DNA from: Corynebacterium sp. TAE3-ERU12
Lineage (GTDB): Bacteria > Actinomycetota > Actinomycetes > Mycobacteriales > Mycobacteriaceae
DNA: 64,000 bases
NCBI RefSeq assembly: GCF_019209905.1
Contig: NZ_JAHUTM010000003.1
Span: 186,001-250,000, forward strand
Direction: 5' to 3'
This document shows, piece by piece, positions 11,401-19,339 of the stretch. Each line of letters opens with the position of its first letter. Position 1 is the stretch's first letter. The translations under genes were made by a program, and so were the position numbers. Under the pieces are notes generated by a model. The model worked only from the letters and a program-made list of their open reading frames with translations. It ran no database searches and was not told where the DNA came from.

Positions 11401-12043
11401 CGCTGAACAGGCACCTGCTGAGCAGCCTGCTGAAGAGCCGGCAGCTGAGGCGCCCGAAGCAGAGGCTCCCGCTGAGCAGCCCAAGGTCAACGGCGCCCCG
11501 ATCCCAGGCGGCGCACGCAAGGGCGCCCCGGTGCCCGGCGGAGCCCGCAAGGCACCAGCCAAGCCCGCCGCTGAGGAAGCGCCTGCTGAGGAAGCAGCAG
11601 TTGAGACTCCGACCGAGGAGCCTGCAGCTGAGGCGCCCGAAGCAGAGGCTCCCGCTGAGCAGCCCAAGGTCAACGGCGCCCCGATCCCGGGTGGCGCACG
11701 CAAGGCCGCCCCGGTGCCCGGCGGAGCCCGCAAGGCACCAGCCAAGCCCGCCGCTGAACAGGCACCTGCTGAGCAGCCTGCTGCAGAATCGACCTCGGAT
11801 TCTGACGTCGAGCATGCTGAGGGAACCCCCGCTGAGGACCCTGTAGATACCGAGTCTGTCGATAATGTCGGTCTTCAGGATGACTCCGCTGAGGCTGCTG
11901 AAGCTGAGGCTGATGAGTCGCCTGAGGCGCCTGCCGAGGATGAGGCTGCGGCTGCGGACAAGCCGGCGAGCACGCCCACCGACGATGCTCCTCGCGTCAA
12001 CGGTGTCCCGCTCCCCGGACACGCACGTCGTAACGCGAAGTAA
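8453..12043 (+). CDS. Membrane-bound Fe-S oxidoreductase with CCG domains and Gly/Ala/Pro-repeat tail (Rv0338c-type)
   Basis: A 1196-residue protein. Residues about 20-270 hold several membrane helices of the NarI/gamma-subunit type. Two ferredoxin-type 4Fe-4S motifs follow, CTECGRCQEQCP (about 316) and CTNCGACVEQCP (about 392). Then come two cysteine-rich CCG domains (WVGCAGAYDD; DPCFLGRHN; FCCGAGGARMW), as in heterodisulfide-reductase D and glycolate-oxidase iron-sulfur subunits. M. tuberculosis Rv0338c has this layout, is about 880 residues long and also neighbours aspC. The first ~760 residues here are the enzyme; the remaining ~430 are an unusual low-complexity tail. Redox partner unknown. 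The start has a TAAGGA ribosome-binding site. The 968-codon antisense frame is a composition artefact. Confidence 0.9.
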   Translation: MSVLTLSAEAAATAGSVDTHNGFTLVVGIIGALLSLPCWFIFIKGFTHMVKTIMVGQKTYGHTDKLPLRLWTMVKEIGLHTKMAKKPGVAIAHWFVMVGFLLGSLVWFEAYIQTFWPAGGWPILRDLTIWHFIDEILGLGTTLGILALIIVRQTQRGKERLSRFYGSDAKAAYFVEAVVLIEGLGMMMVKAGKLATYEQDHAIHWSNFVTGFIAQLLPASAAMVSIFALIKLLSGMVWLFVVGRNLTWGVAWHRFLAFANIFLKRNADGYNALGAAKPMTSNGEIIDLEEADPEEDSMGTGVVTDHSWKALLDFTSCTECGRCQEQCPAWNTTKPLSPKLLVNRLRDHAYTSAPYLLRGDTPDGEGPGPEILRTPLVGEGDEGVIDPDVLWSCTNCGACVEQCPVDIEHIDHIVDMRRYQVLVESDFPTELAGLFKNLETKGNPWGQNASTRADWIEEVRKDGVVVPVWGEDVENFDDTEYLFWVGCAGAYDDNAKKTTKAVAEMLYTAGVKFTVLSQAEGCTGDSARRAGNEFLFQMMAEQNVEQLSEVFDGVPPKQRKIVVTCAHCFNTFKNEYPELGGNYKVLHHTQLLNQLVRENRLQPVASGQNRQVTYHDPCFLGRHNKVFEAPRELIGASGAELVEMDRNRNTGFCCGAGGARMWMEETIGERININRTEEALATGASQIAIGCPFCKTMMSDGVNNLADDDNKPEVVDIAQMIRDSVLVDGSLPEPHEPKWMEEPERGYVEPEPEPEEDEAEEEVEEAKAEAPAKAESKPAQSGAKGAPAPGGAKGAPAPGGAKGAPAPGGAKGAPAPGGAKGAPAPGGAKGAPAPGGAKGAPAPGGAKGAPAPGGAKGAPAPGGAKKGAPAPGGAKGAPAPGGAKGGAPVPGGAKKGAPAPGGAKGAPAPGGAKGGAPVPGGAKKGAPVPGGAKNAQPAAEAQPAAETEAPAEQPTAGGAPIPGGARKGAPVPGGARKAPAKPAAEQAPAEQPAEEPAAEAPEAEAPAEQPKVNGAPIPGGARKGAPVPGGARKAPAKPAAEEAPAEEAAVETPTEEPAAEAPEAEAPAEQPKVNGAPIPGGARKAAPVPGGARKAPAKPAAEQAPAEQPAAESTSDSDVEHAEGTPAEDPVDTESVDNVGLQDDSAEAAEAEADESPEAPAEDEAAAADKPASTPTDDAPRVNGVPLPGHARRNAK
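10798..11250 (+). repeat. 16 tandem GAPAP-GGAK units (27-30 bp each)
   Basis: The Fe-S oxidoreductase tail contains 16 consecutive units of the form GAPAPGGAK: nine plain units, then seven that alternate with an extra Lys or Gly (AKKGAPAP, AKGGAPVP). Codons differ synonymously between neighbouring units, so the array is old enough to have diverged at DNA level while the peptide was kept, pointing to selection on protein sequence. Confidence 0.9.
11317..11775 (+). repeat. Three longer modules in the same tail (GAPIPGGARK / GAPVPGGARK / APAKPAAE)
   Basis: After the short units the tail switches to three longer modules, each with GAPIPGGARK, (G/A)APVPGGARK and APAKPAAE followed by an acidic Glu/Ala linker. 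Modules two and three share an almost identical DNA block spaced about 188 bp apart, so this part duplicated more recently than the 27-bp array. The protein ends with a final VPLPGHARR. Confidence 0.85.
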
Positions 12044-12074
12044 GCGGTAGACACCCAGAGCGTCGGAACGCACG

Positions 12075-12112
12075 AAGCGGCCTAGTGGAAAAATCCACTA
12101 GGCCGCTTTTTC
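12075..12112 (+). terminator. Intrinsic terminator after the Fe-S oxidoreductase
   Basis: A 15-bp perfect stem (AAGCGGCCTAGTGGA with its complement), 4-nt AAAA loop, followed by TTTT. It lies 32 bp after the stop codon. Confidence 0.9.
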
Positions 12113-12247
12113 CATGCCCTATTGAATACGTAGACCTGTTCGAAGCAATGGTTTCGACGCTACAGAATCGGCAAATTAACGCAGTAGTCACCAAGTTTTT
12201 AGCTAGCGTTTTCGTACACACGTTCGACTTTTTGCTATCATGAAGTC

Positions 12248-13885
12248 ATGAGAAACCGGGGGGACTTCGAAGAATCTGGGCAGGAGGTGCTCCGCCTAGT
12301 AGCCCAGCTAGACCACACCATCGATCTGTTGCAAGACACCGATTGGGGCCAGCTGGACAAGACCACGCGCAACCTCGCGTACCGCCGCTTAGAACAAGCT
12401 CGCGCAAAACTCACCATCGTTGATGTTGACTACCTGTCTGCCTCCAATGACGGCGAACGGGTCGAAGCAAGCTCCTCAGCAGTACGCAACCTCTCGGACA
12501 CGATCAACATCAGCTTCCGCGAATCCCGCAAACGCTTACGCAACGCGGTGCTTCTCCAAAAGGGGGTCGGGGCAAAAACGTCTGGCGGCATGCGGACACT
12601 TCCGGATCTTCGCGACCGCGCCGTCCGCGGCAATGTGAATGCCGACAGCGTCGAAAATCTTCACCGCGCGATTGCGGAGCTGCCTGTTGCCGCCCGACGG
12701 CGAATCCGGGAGGTCGAACCCGACATCCTCGAAGCAGCAGCCGCGACCCGCCCCGACGACCTTCGCGCCATCGGTCCGCAACTGCGCGTTCTGCTCAACG
12801 CGGAATCGCCATACACAGATCGCGACCGCCACGAACACCGGTCCGTCACACTTTCTCACCCAAATAAAGACAACATGTCTTATCTCGAGGGACACGTGAC
12901 ACCGCATCTTGGGGCCATGCTGCGCCGACTATGGGCTGACCACGCGCGCCCCGGTTCCCTCATGGAGCTTGCCGACGGGGATACCGACCCGCGCACTCCT
13001 GAGCAACGTCGCCATGACGCCCTGGAAGCTGCACTGCACGCTGGCTACGGGTCCTGCCGCACCGATAAGGACATCGCCGCGACCGCAGCGCAGACAGACT
13101 TCGTCCCCATCGATGAAGACTCCACCGAGCCGATGAGCACTGAGCCTCAACCACACCTGCGCCCTGTGCAGCGACTCCGCCCGGCGCGGGGCACCACCAG
13201 CATTGTCGCGGTGACCACTATCGCCGAATTGGCCAAGTGTTCCGGTGTAGTCACCACCGATGTGGGCACCACCATGTCGATCGTGGAGATGCTGCGTTGC
13301 GCCGATTTCGGGGACTTACACCTCAGTGTTCTCGACCCACGCGGCCAAACTATGGAGTTCGCTCGTTCGAGACGCTGCGGCTCAACCGCCCAATACTTAG
13401 CCCTTGTTGCCGAGGAAGGAATGAGTACCGCGCCCTACACATCCGCTCCCCCGGCATACTGCGATGTTCACCACATCGAGCCTTGGAAGCGCGGTGGGTT
13501 TACGGATCTCTCCAACCTCACTCTGGTGGACTCCATCTTCCACGCAAGGGTTGACGATGATGGCACCGACGACACCCGGTGGTCATCAACCCGCTACCCC
13601 GGGACACTCAAGGTCGCCTGGTTACCACCAAAAACAGCTGAGGGACAAGCGACCCCAACCTTCAACCAGCACCCATTCAGGTGGTTGTCGGCCGGAAGTC
13701 GCATCACCCGGCGCCACTATTCCCGAGAAGAACTCGGCACCAACGAGGATGCCGTCACCACAATTGTCACGAAACATCACCAAGGCGCACTGCCTGCGGA
13801 GATAGAAAGGGAAGACGACGGGTCGTCGGGTCATTCCCCGCCGCCTCGGGGACCCGATAATCCCGCAGACACCAGGCCCTCCTAA
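12248..13885 (+). CDS. HNH endonuclease-domain protein (13E12/DUF222 type)
   Basis: A 545-residue protein with a long helical N-terminal region and, at about 403-435, an HNH nuclease signature (YCDVHHIEPWKRGG...LSNL...CH replaced by FHARVD). This is the architecture of the actinobacterial 13E12 REP family, members of which (Rv0336) also sit next to aspC and Rv0338c in M. tuberculosis. The final HNH histidine is present as FH. Biological role of the family is unclear; many copies act like selfish elements. No ribosome-binding site is seen; TATCAT ends 6 bases before the ATG, so a leaderless mRNA is likely. Flanked by an upstream terminator and a downstream hairpin, it is a stand-alone unit. 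Confidence 0.8.
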   Translation: MRNRGDFEESGQEVLRLVAQLDHTIDLLQDTDWGQLDKTTRNLAYRRLEQARAKLTIVDVDYLSASNDGERVEASSSAVRNLSDTINISFRESRKRLRNAVLLQKGVGAKTSGGMRTLPDLRDRAVRGNVNADSVENLHRAIAELPVAARRRIREVEPDILEAAAATRPDDLRAIGPQLRVLLNAESPYTDRDRHEHRSVTLSHPNKDNMSYLEGHVTPHLGAMLRRLWADHARPGSLMELADGDTDPRTPEQRRHDALEAALHAGYGSCRTDKDIAATAAQTDFVPIDEDSTEPMSTEPQPHLRPVQRLRPARGTTSIVAVTTIAELAKCSGVVTTDVGTTMSIVEMLRCADFGDLHLSVLDPRGQTMEFARSRRCGSTAQYLALVAEEGMSTAPYTSAPPAYCDVHHIEPWKRGGFTDLSNLTLVDSIFHARVDDDGTDDTRWSSTRYPGTLKVAWLPPKTAEGQATPTFNQHPFRWLSAGSRITRRHYSREELGTNEDAVTTIVTKHHQGALPAEIEREDDGSSGHSPPPRGPDNPADTRPS

Positions 13886-13890
13886 GACAT

Positions 13891-13931
13891 CCAGCAACCC
13901 GACATCCCCGAGCGGGATCTCGGGTTGCTGG
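13891..13931. other. Long interrupted hairpin between HNH gene and aminotransferase
   Basis: CCAGCAACCCGA pairs exactly with TCGGGTTGCTGG; inside it ATCCC pairs with GGGAT across one mismatch, giving a nearly continuous 17-bp stem with a 5-nt loop. No T-tract follows on either strand. It may end HNH transcription or protect mRNA 3' ends; it lies 90 bp upstream of the next start. Confidence 0.6.
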
Positions 13932-14020
13932 TGCTGCCTGAGGTGCGTAAAAGGCGTTTCCTGGGACACGATCGGCGGTTCCTCTCGCACCTCACCGCAC
14001 ACAAGTGCCATGCTGTACGG

Positions 14021-15469
14021 GTGAGCAATAGCACCCCGAACCCCGAACAGCCGGACACTCCGGACGCCATTGAGCAGCCGACTGCGCAAACCACTCAGGA
14101 TTCCGCCGACCAGGTCGCTGCCGATCCGCAAGAGGTTAAGGCACGCGCCCTGCAAGCAAGTGCCGAGCTGCAGCGTGCCGCGCGCGCGGAGCAAGCCCGG
14201 GCGGCCAAGGGTGCGCTGCAGGCAGGCGCAGGGCGGCCCCGTCGTCAGCCGCTGAACACGCTGGATCAATCCGACAAGCTCCGCAATGTCCTCTACGACA
14301 TCCGCGGCCCGGTGACGACGCTGGCTGAGCAGATGGAGGCCGACGGCCACCGCATTCTTATGCTCAACACCGGTAATCCGGCGAAGTTCGGCTTCGACGC
14401 TCCGGACACCATCGTGCAGGACATGGTGCGCGCACTGCCCCGCGCTCAGGGTTATTCGCAGTCGAAGGGCATTTACTCCGCCCGCCGCGCTGTGGTGACT
14501 CGCTATGAGATGGTGCCGGGCTTCCCGCGCTTCGACGTCGATGATGTGTTCCTGGGCAATGGTGTCTCCGAGTTGATCACCATGACCACCCAGGCCCTGC
14601 TTAATGACGGCGATGAGGTCCTCATCCCTTCCCCCGACTACCCGCTGTGGACTGCGGCGACGACCCTGTCGGGAGGTAAGCCGGTGCACTATATGTGCAA
14701 CGAGGATGATGACTGGCAACCGGACTTGGAGGACATTCGTTCCAAGATCACCGACCGCACCAAGGCCATTGTGGTTATCAACCCGAATAACCCCACTGGC
14801 GCGGTGTATTCCCGCGAGTTGCTTGAGGGCATCGTCGATATCGCCCGTGAGCACTCGTTGTTGTTGCTTGCCGACGAGATTTACGACCGCATCCTGTATG
14901 ACGACGCGGAGCATGTCTCATTGGCAACCCTGGCCCCGGATCTGCTGTGCATTACTTTCAATGGTTTGTCGAAGGCGTACCGAGTGGCTGGTTATCGTGC
15001 CGGCTGGATGGTGCTGACAGGCCCGAAGCGGCATGCTGAGGGCTTCATCGAGGGTGTCAATCTTCTGGCTTCTACTCGTCTGTGCCCGAATGTGCCGGCC
15101 CAGTACGGCATTCAGGTTGCGTTGGGTGGTTACCAGTCGATTAATGACCTGATTTTGCCGGGTGGTCGGCTCCTTGAGCAGCGTGATACTGCGTGGAAGG
15201 GGCTTAATTCCATCCCGGGTGTGTCGTGTGTGAAGCCTCGTGGTGCGTTGTATGCGTTCCCGCGCCTGGACCCTGAGGTTCATGAGATTCATGACGATGA
15301 GAAGCTCATGCTGGATATTCTCCGGGAGGAGAAGATCCTCATGGTCGGTGGTCGTGGTTTCAATTACCCGACGCCGGATCACTTCCGTGTGGTTACGTTG
15401 CCGTGGGCTAGTGAGCTTTCGGAGGCGATTGAGCGGCTGGGTAATTTCTTGGCCAGCTACAAGCAGTAG
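14021..15469 (+). CDS. alaT: AlaT/AspC-type aminotransferase (PLP, class I)
   Basis: A 482-residue fold-type I aminotransferase. The core starts near residue 80 (LRNVLYDIRGPV). Hallmarks are NTGNPAKFGF (about 115), SQSKGIYSAR, NPNNPTGAVYS, the LLADEIYDRILYDD stretch and the PLP Schiff-base Lys318 in SKAYRVAGYRAGW. It matches the glutamate-pyruvate (alanine) aminotransferase AlaT of corynebacteria and Rv0337c annotated aspC. The GTG at 14021 is chosen because upstream codons are basic and unlike the family. The first ~80 residues are acidic/Ala-rich and disordered, so a later start is possible. A strong terminator follows. Confidence 0.88.
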   Translation: MSNSTPNPEQPDTPDAIEQPTAQTTQDSADQVAADPQEVKARALQASAELQRAARAEQARAAKGALQAGAGRPRRQPLNTLDQSDKLRNVLYDIRGPVTTLAEQMEADGHRILMLNTGNPAKFGFDAPDTIVQDMVRALPRAQGYSQSKGIYSARRAVVTRYEMVPGFPRFDVDDVFLGNGVSELITMTTQALLNDGDEVLIPSPDYPLWTAATTLSGGKPVHYMCNEDDDWQPDLEDIRSKITDRTKAIVVINPNNPTGAVYSRELLEGIVDIAREHSLLLLADEIYDRILYDDAEHVSLATLAPDLLCITFNGLSKAYRVAGYRAGWMVLTGPKRHAEGFIEGVNLLASTRLCPNVPAQYGIQVALGGYQSINDLILPGGRLLEQRDTAWKGLNSIPGVSCVKPRGALYAFPRLDPEVHEIHDDEKLMLDILREEKILMVGGRGFNYPTPDHFRVVTLPWASELSEAIERLGNFLASYKQ

Positions 15470-15487
15470 GTCGTAAAGTTTTCTTCT

Positions 15488-15520
15488 CAGCCCGGGCCCT
15501 TTTTTGGGGCCCGGGCTGTT
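15488..15520 (+). terminator. Intrinsic terminator after alaT
   Basis: A 12-bp perfect stem CAGCCCGGGCCC / GGGCCCGGGCTG around a T-rich 7-nt loop, 18 bp past the alaT stop, followed by TTGTGTTG. Confidence 0.85.
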
Positions 15521-15644
15521 GTGTTGTGTGGCTTTTGCCGGGCTCACTTCACCCTGCTACCGCCTGCCTTGTCCCGGCGATCGTGCTGGCTGCTCTACTC
15601 TCAACATCAGCACTGATTTCCGTTCGTCTCTCCGGAGGTTCTTG

Positions 15645-17276
15645 GTGGGAAGCCACTCTAAGTCCGCTGCTCCGCGCAGTCGCCGTATTCGGTCGATGGT
15701 TCGCCCGCCGACGCAGCGTCATGACAGCACTACCCAGTTGTGGCGCCGTATTTTGGCTGCTTTCCTGGCGATTGCGGCTGTGGCCACTGTTATTGGTGTG
15801 GTCATGTTGTGGCCTCGCGGCGACGCCCCGGAACCGAAGGGGACTTTCCTTAGTTCGCAGGCAATGGCTGCTGAGGCTGTTGCGGGTGAGGTTGTTAGCG
15901 TCACGGAGCAGAAGTGTGGTTCTCCGGATCGGGGCGCGGTATTTGATGGCGATCCGGCGGCGCCGTTGTCGTCGGGGACGTCGGTGCTTCCGCCGGTGGT
16001 TCCGCCGCCGAGTAATCCGCTACCTGAGGACGCTGGTGTAGTCCCCGGTGCCCCTGCTCCGCAGCCGGAATTCGCCCCAGAACCGCAGCCTGCCCCACAA
16101 CCGGCTCCGCAGCCGGCGCCGCAGCCTGCCGATCCTGCCTTTGAGGGGGAACCGACCGCTGCTGGCCAGCGACTTGTGCCGATGCAGGCCCCTGCTGCTC
16201 CGTTGGTACCTGAAGCACCAGCGCAGCGGCCTTGTACTGCGATTATTGTCGACATCACTGAGGGCCCGGATGCTGGGCACCGCACTTTGTTGGAGACTTC
16301 GGGCCAGCCGGGCGATCCGGAGTTGTCTGAGGGGCAGAAGATTTGGCTGGCTAAGCAGGATTATCCGGGCGTGGGTTCGCAGTATGGCTTCCTGGATATC
16401 AACCGCACTATCCCGATGTGGGCGTGGTTTATCGCGATGGTGGTAGCCATTGTTGCGGTGGGCGCTTGGCGTGGTGTGCGCGCTGTGTTGGGTCTTGGTT
16501 TGGCTCTGTTGGTTGTGACTGTGTTCTTGGTCCCAGCTTTGCTGCGTGGTGGCCCGCCGTTGCCGTTGGCGGTGGCGACGGGTGCTGCGGCGATGATTCC
16601 GGCGATGTTCCTGGTGCATGGGCGGAATTGGAAGACCGCTGCGGCGCTGGCGGGCACGTTATTGTCGCTGTGCGCGGCTGCTGGTTTGGCTCATTGGGCT
16701 ATTGGTAGCTCGGATGTGCGTGGCCTTGCCGACGATTCGAACTTGCTTATCCAGCTGTACTTGCCGACGGTGAGTGTTACTGGCCTGTTGTTGGCGGGCT
16801 TTATTGTGGGTGCGCTGGGTGTACTCAATGACACCACTATTTCGCAGGCTTCGACGGTCCGTGAGCTTGCCGACGCTGATCCTGCGGCTTCGCGGATGTC
16901 CTTGTTTACCTCGGCGATGCGTGTTGGCCAGGACCATATTGCGTCGATGGTGTACACCTTGGTGCTTGCCTACGTGGGTGCTTCGCTGCCGATGACGTTG
17001 TTGCTTTCTGTTGCGGATCGTCCGCTGATGCAGGTGTTGACCTCGGATATTGTCGCCACCGAGTTGCTGCGTTCGGCGGTGGGCGCGTTGGGCTTGACGC
17101 TTGCGGTTCCGATTACCACGGCGATTGCTGCGCTGACAGTGGGTAATCGTGCTGCGGAGAACGCTGAAACGACGGAGGCAGGCCCAGATCCCGATAGTGA
17201 GCTCAGTGTTGGCAGTGGCGGTGCGGATGCTGCAGAGACTGTCTACGCTGATCGCACCCAGACTGGTCGTCTTTAG
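15645..17276 (+). CDS. YibE/F family multi-pass membrane protein
   Basis: A 543-residue membrane protein. The GTG at 15645 has a GGAGG site 6 bp upstream and gives the basic start VGSHSKSAAPRSRRIRS. One TM follows at about 35-55, then a Pro/Gln-rich extracytoplasmic segment (PAPQPAPQPAPQ). A small domain ending in DITEGPDAGHRTLLETSG comes next, and at least seven further TMs from about 255. The C-terminal half, with VGALGVLNDTTISQASTVREL and MRVGQDHIASMVYTLVLAYVGASLP, is the YibE/F signature. Function of the family is unknown. The start could also be the in-frame ATG at 15696. Confidence 0.85.
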   Translation: MGSHSKSAAPRSRRIRSMVRPPTQRHDSTTQLWRRILAAFLAIAAVATVIGVVMLWPRGDAPEPKGTFLSSQAMAAEAVAGEVVSVTEQKCGSPDRGAVFDGDPAAPLSSGTSVLPPVVPPPSNPLPEDAGVVPGAPAPQPEFAPEPQPAPQPAPQPAPQPADPAFEGEPTAAGQRLVPMQAPAAPLVPEAPAQRPCTAIIVDITEGPDAGHRTLLETSGQPGDPELSEGQKIWLAKQDYPGVGSQYGFLDINRTIPMWAWFIAMVVAIVAVGAWRGVRAVLGLGLALLVVTVFLVPALLRGGPPLPLAVATGAAAMIPAMFLVHGRNWKTAAALAGTLLSLCAAAGLAHWAIGSSDVRGLADDSNLLIQLYLPTVSVTGLLLAGFIVGALGVLNDTTISQASTVRELADADPAASRMSLFTSAMRVGQDHIASMVYTLVLAYVGASLPMTLLLSVADRPLMQVLTSDIVATELLRSAVGALGLTLAVPITTAIAALTVGNRAAENAETTEAGPDPDSELSVGSGGADAAETVYADRTQTGRL

Positions 17277-17286
17277 GCATAAAAGT

Positions 17287-17324
17287 GGGCGGGTGAAGAG
17301 ATTCCCTAGTTTCTTCACCCGCCC
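17287..17324 (+). terminator. Hairpin after YibE/F gene
   Basis: GGGCGGGTGAAG pairs perfectly with CTTCACCCGCCC around a 14-nt loop, 10 bp after the stop. No long T-tract follows, but position and strength suggest a terminator. Confidence 0.65.
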
Positions 17325-17329
17325 TCTCC

Positions 17330-17445
17330 GGGACGCACCCCCCCATGCGTCCCGGAGGCGGGGTATCGGGAGCGGTGTGGCCCCCGACTGTTCCGTCCCG
17401 ATACCCCTGTCAGAGTTGGATCCCCCCAGTTCCGGCGAGGTTTCC
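17330..17445 (+). ncRNA. Candidate structured RNA with C-rich loops (6C-like)
   Basis: Directly after the terminator comes GGGACGCA/TGCGTCCC (17330-17353) with a loop of seven Cs and one A. Next is a 12-bp perfect stem GGGGTATCGGGA/TCCCGATACCCC (17360-17407) whose 24-nt loop holds CCCCC. Then a weaker AGTTGG/CCAGTT hairpin surrounds ATCCCC, and lastly a GCGAGG/CCTCGC stem with TTTTT in its loop. Hairpins with runs of Cs in their loops are the hallmark of actinobacterial 6C RNA. The match is by pattern only, the location differs from the M. tuberculosis 6C locus as I recall it, and the strand is not proven. Confidence 0.35.
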
Positions 17446-17940
17446 CTACCTTTTTCCTCGCTCTCTGACGCGGCCTACGCTAATAGCTGTTTGGGCAATG
17501 CGCGCGCCGAGTGAGGCGGTTTTTACCCCCGGTGGCGCTTTTCGGTGGGCACCAGTCGCCGTATTTTTGCCGGATGAACAGGTTTTTTAGCGTTTAGGCA
17601 GCCCTAAAAAATTTTTCCTGAAATTACCCCCGCCCAGCCCCAGCGGGACCCGCACCAAAGGTGCAGTGGTGTTCTTTTCTTCACTTAGTCGCGTCGGCAA
17701 CTTAGACGCTTAGCACGCCACCGTCGCCAGTGCGTCGCCACGCCGGGTCGCTTTATGTCGCCTACCTGCAATCTTAAGTTAACCAAGTGAACCTAAGCGA
17801 CATATTCATTTCACTCTAGCTACACATATGAAGCCCCCTTAGACCACCCCCGACGACGATTTTTTATACGCATGTCGTTTACCAGTCGATCATCTTTCCG
17901 ATGACACCACGTAACCAGGAGAGGACTGTGCACCCACAAC
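17446..17940. other. Long AT-richer intergenic region without a gene
   Basis: About 500 bp with no credible reading frame. It contains T- and A-runs (ACCTTTTTCC, CTAAAAAATTTTT), a near-copy of the iterated genome motif (CGTCGGCAAC at about 17687) and CTTAAGTTAACC-type AT-rich patches that could hold promoters for a small RNA. I cannot assign a function. Confidence 0.4.
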
Positions 17941-17980
17941 AAAAGCCCGCCGGAGACACTGCAATCTCCGGCGGGCTGAG
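17941..17980 (-). terminator. Intrinsic terminator after udgA
   Basis: On the minus strand GCCCGCCGGAGA pairs perfectly with TCTCCGGCGGGC (arms 17945-17956 and 17965-17976), 8-nt loop, then TTTTGTTG. It lies about 17 bp after the UDP-glucose dehydrogenase stop. Confidence 0.9.
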
Positions 17981-17992
17981 TCCGAGGAGGAC

Positions 17993-19339
17993 TTATTGCG
18001 GGGTCACGCCACGCCCCAGGCAGCTGACATCCCAGCCGGCATCAACCCAGTCCTCAACGGGCAGGCAGTTACGGCCGTCAATAACGCGCTTATCGGCCAC
18101 CCACTCCCCCGCAACCACCGGGTCAATCTGGCGGAAGTCATCCCACTCGGTGGCAACGATCACCACCTCAACGCCTCTCAGCGCGTCCTCAATGGAGTCG
18201 CGGTAATCCAGCGTCGGGAAAACATGGCGGGCATTACCCATTGCCTGCGGGTCGTAGACGCGGACGTCGGCACCGGCCAAAGCAAGCTGTCCGGCAATGG
18301 ACAGCGCCGGGGAGTCACGCACATCGTCAGAATTGGGCTTAAATGCCGCACCGAGTACCGCCACCTGGTGGCCCAGGGCATTGCCGCCGAAGGTCTCTTT
18401 CACCAGGCCGACCATCTTTTCGCGGCGGCGCATATTGATCGCATCGACCTCGCGGAGAAAACTCATCGCCTGGTCGGCGCCGAGCTCACCGGCGCGGGCG
18501 GAAAATGCGCGGATATCCTTCGGCAGACAACCGCCACCAAAGCCCAGGCCAGCATTGAGGAATTTGCGGCCAATCCTTGGATCGAGGCCAATTGCGTCGG
18601 CAAGCACCGTGACGTCGGCACCGGTGGTTTCACAAATCTCGGACACCGCATTGATGAAACTAATCTTGGTGGCAAGGAAGGCATTTGCGGAGACCTTGAC
18701 GAGCTCAGCGGTAGCCAGGTCGGACACGATGAACGGGGTGTCGGTTTCCAGGATGCTGGCGAAGCACTCCCGGGCGGCATCCTCAGCGCGGGACGTGCCG
18801 GCCGCTACGCGCTCACGGTTGAGGCCAAGCACCATCCGGTCCGGACGTAGGGTGTCATCCACGGCGTGGCCTTCACGCAGGAACTCCGGGTTCCAGGCGA
18901 CCTCAACGTCGGCACGCTCACCAGTGAGCTCATCGCAGCGTTTCTGCAGTTCGGCGGCGGTGCCGACGGGGACAGTGGACTTGCCGAGGATGACATGGTC
19001 GCCGCTGAGCTTGGGCACCAAAGACTCAATAACGGCATTAACATAACTGATATCGGCGGCGTGCGAACCCTTAATCTGCGGGGTACCCACACCGATAAAG
19101 TGCAGGTTGGCGAACTCAGCTGCCTCCGCATAGTCAGTGGTGAAACGCAGCTTCCCCGATTCGACATGGCGACGCACAAGCTCCGGTAGCCCCGGTTCAT
19201 AGAAAGGCAAATCGCCTTTCTCCAGGGATTCAATCTTGTTCGGGTCTACATCCACGCCGAGAACCTCATGGCCAAGTTCAGCCATACAAGCCGCGTGCGT
19301 CGCACCCAGGTAACCGGTGCCAATCACTGTCATACGCAT
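17993..19339 (-). CDS. udgA: UDP-glucose 6-dehydrogenase
   Basis: A 448-residue enzyme oxidising UDP-glucose to UDP-glucuronate. The NAD-binding start is MRMTVIGTGYLGATHAACMAELGHEVLGVDVD. The middle shows NPEFLREGHAVDD, STVPVGTA, and the catalytic cysteine in GFGGGCLPKDI; the C-terminal UDP-binding domain includes LGAAFKPNSDDVRDSPAL and VYDPQAMGNA. The start at 19339 gives the family's usual beginning; an ATG at 19348 (MSGMRM) is equally possible and sits after a weak GGCGG. M. tuberculosis udgA (Rv0322) is likewise next to dcd, but here a two-gene insertion separates them. Confidence 0.92.
   Translation of the reverse strand: MRMTVIGTGYLGATHAACMAELGHEVLGVDVDPNKIESLEKGDLPFYEPGLPELVRRHVESGKLRFTTDYAEAAEFANLHFIGVGTPQIKGSHAADISYVNAVIESLVPKLSGDHVILGKSTVPVGTAAELQKRCDELTGERADVEVAWNPEFLREGHAVDDTLRPDRMVLGLNRERVAAGTSRAEDAARECFASILETDTPFIVSDLATAELVKVSANAFLATKISFINAVSEICETTGADVTVLADAIGLDPRIGRKFLNAGLGFGGGCLPKDIRAFSARAGELGADQAMSFLREVDAINMRRREKMVGLVKETFGGNALGHQVAVLGAAFKPNSDDVRDSPALSIAGQLALAGADVRVYDPQAMGNARHVFPTLDYRDSIEDALRGVEVVIVATEWDDFRQIDPVVAGEWVADKRVIDGRNCLPVEDWVDAGWDVSCLGRGVTPQ

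Noticed and set aside
9167..12073. Minus-strand open frame of 968 codons opposite the Fe-S oxidoreductase
   Set aside because: It is antisense to a clearly coding gene; stops are missing because of GC-rich codon bias and the repeat array. No start signal or known domain.
15504..15644. Upstream extension of the YibE/F gene from 15504
   Set aside because: It begins inside the alaT terminator; a ribosome-binding site supports GTG at 15645.
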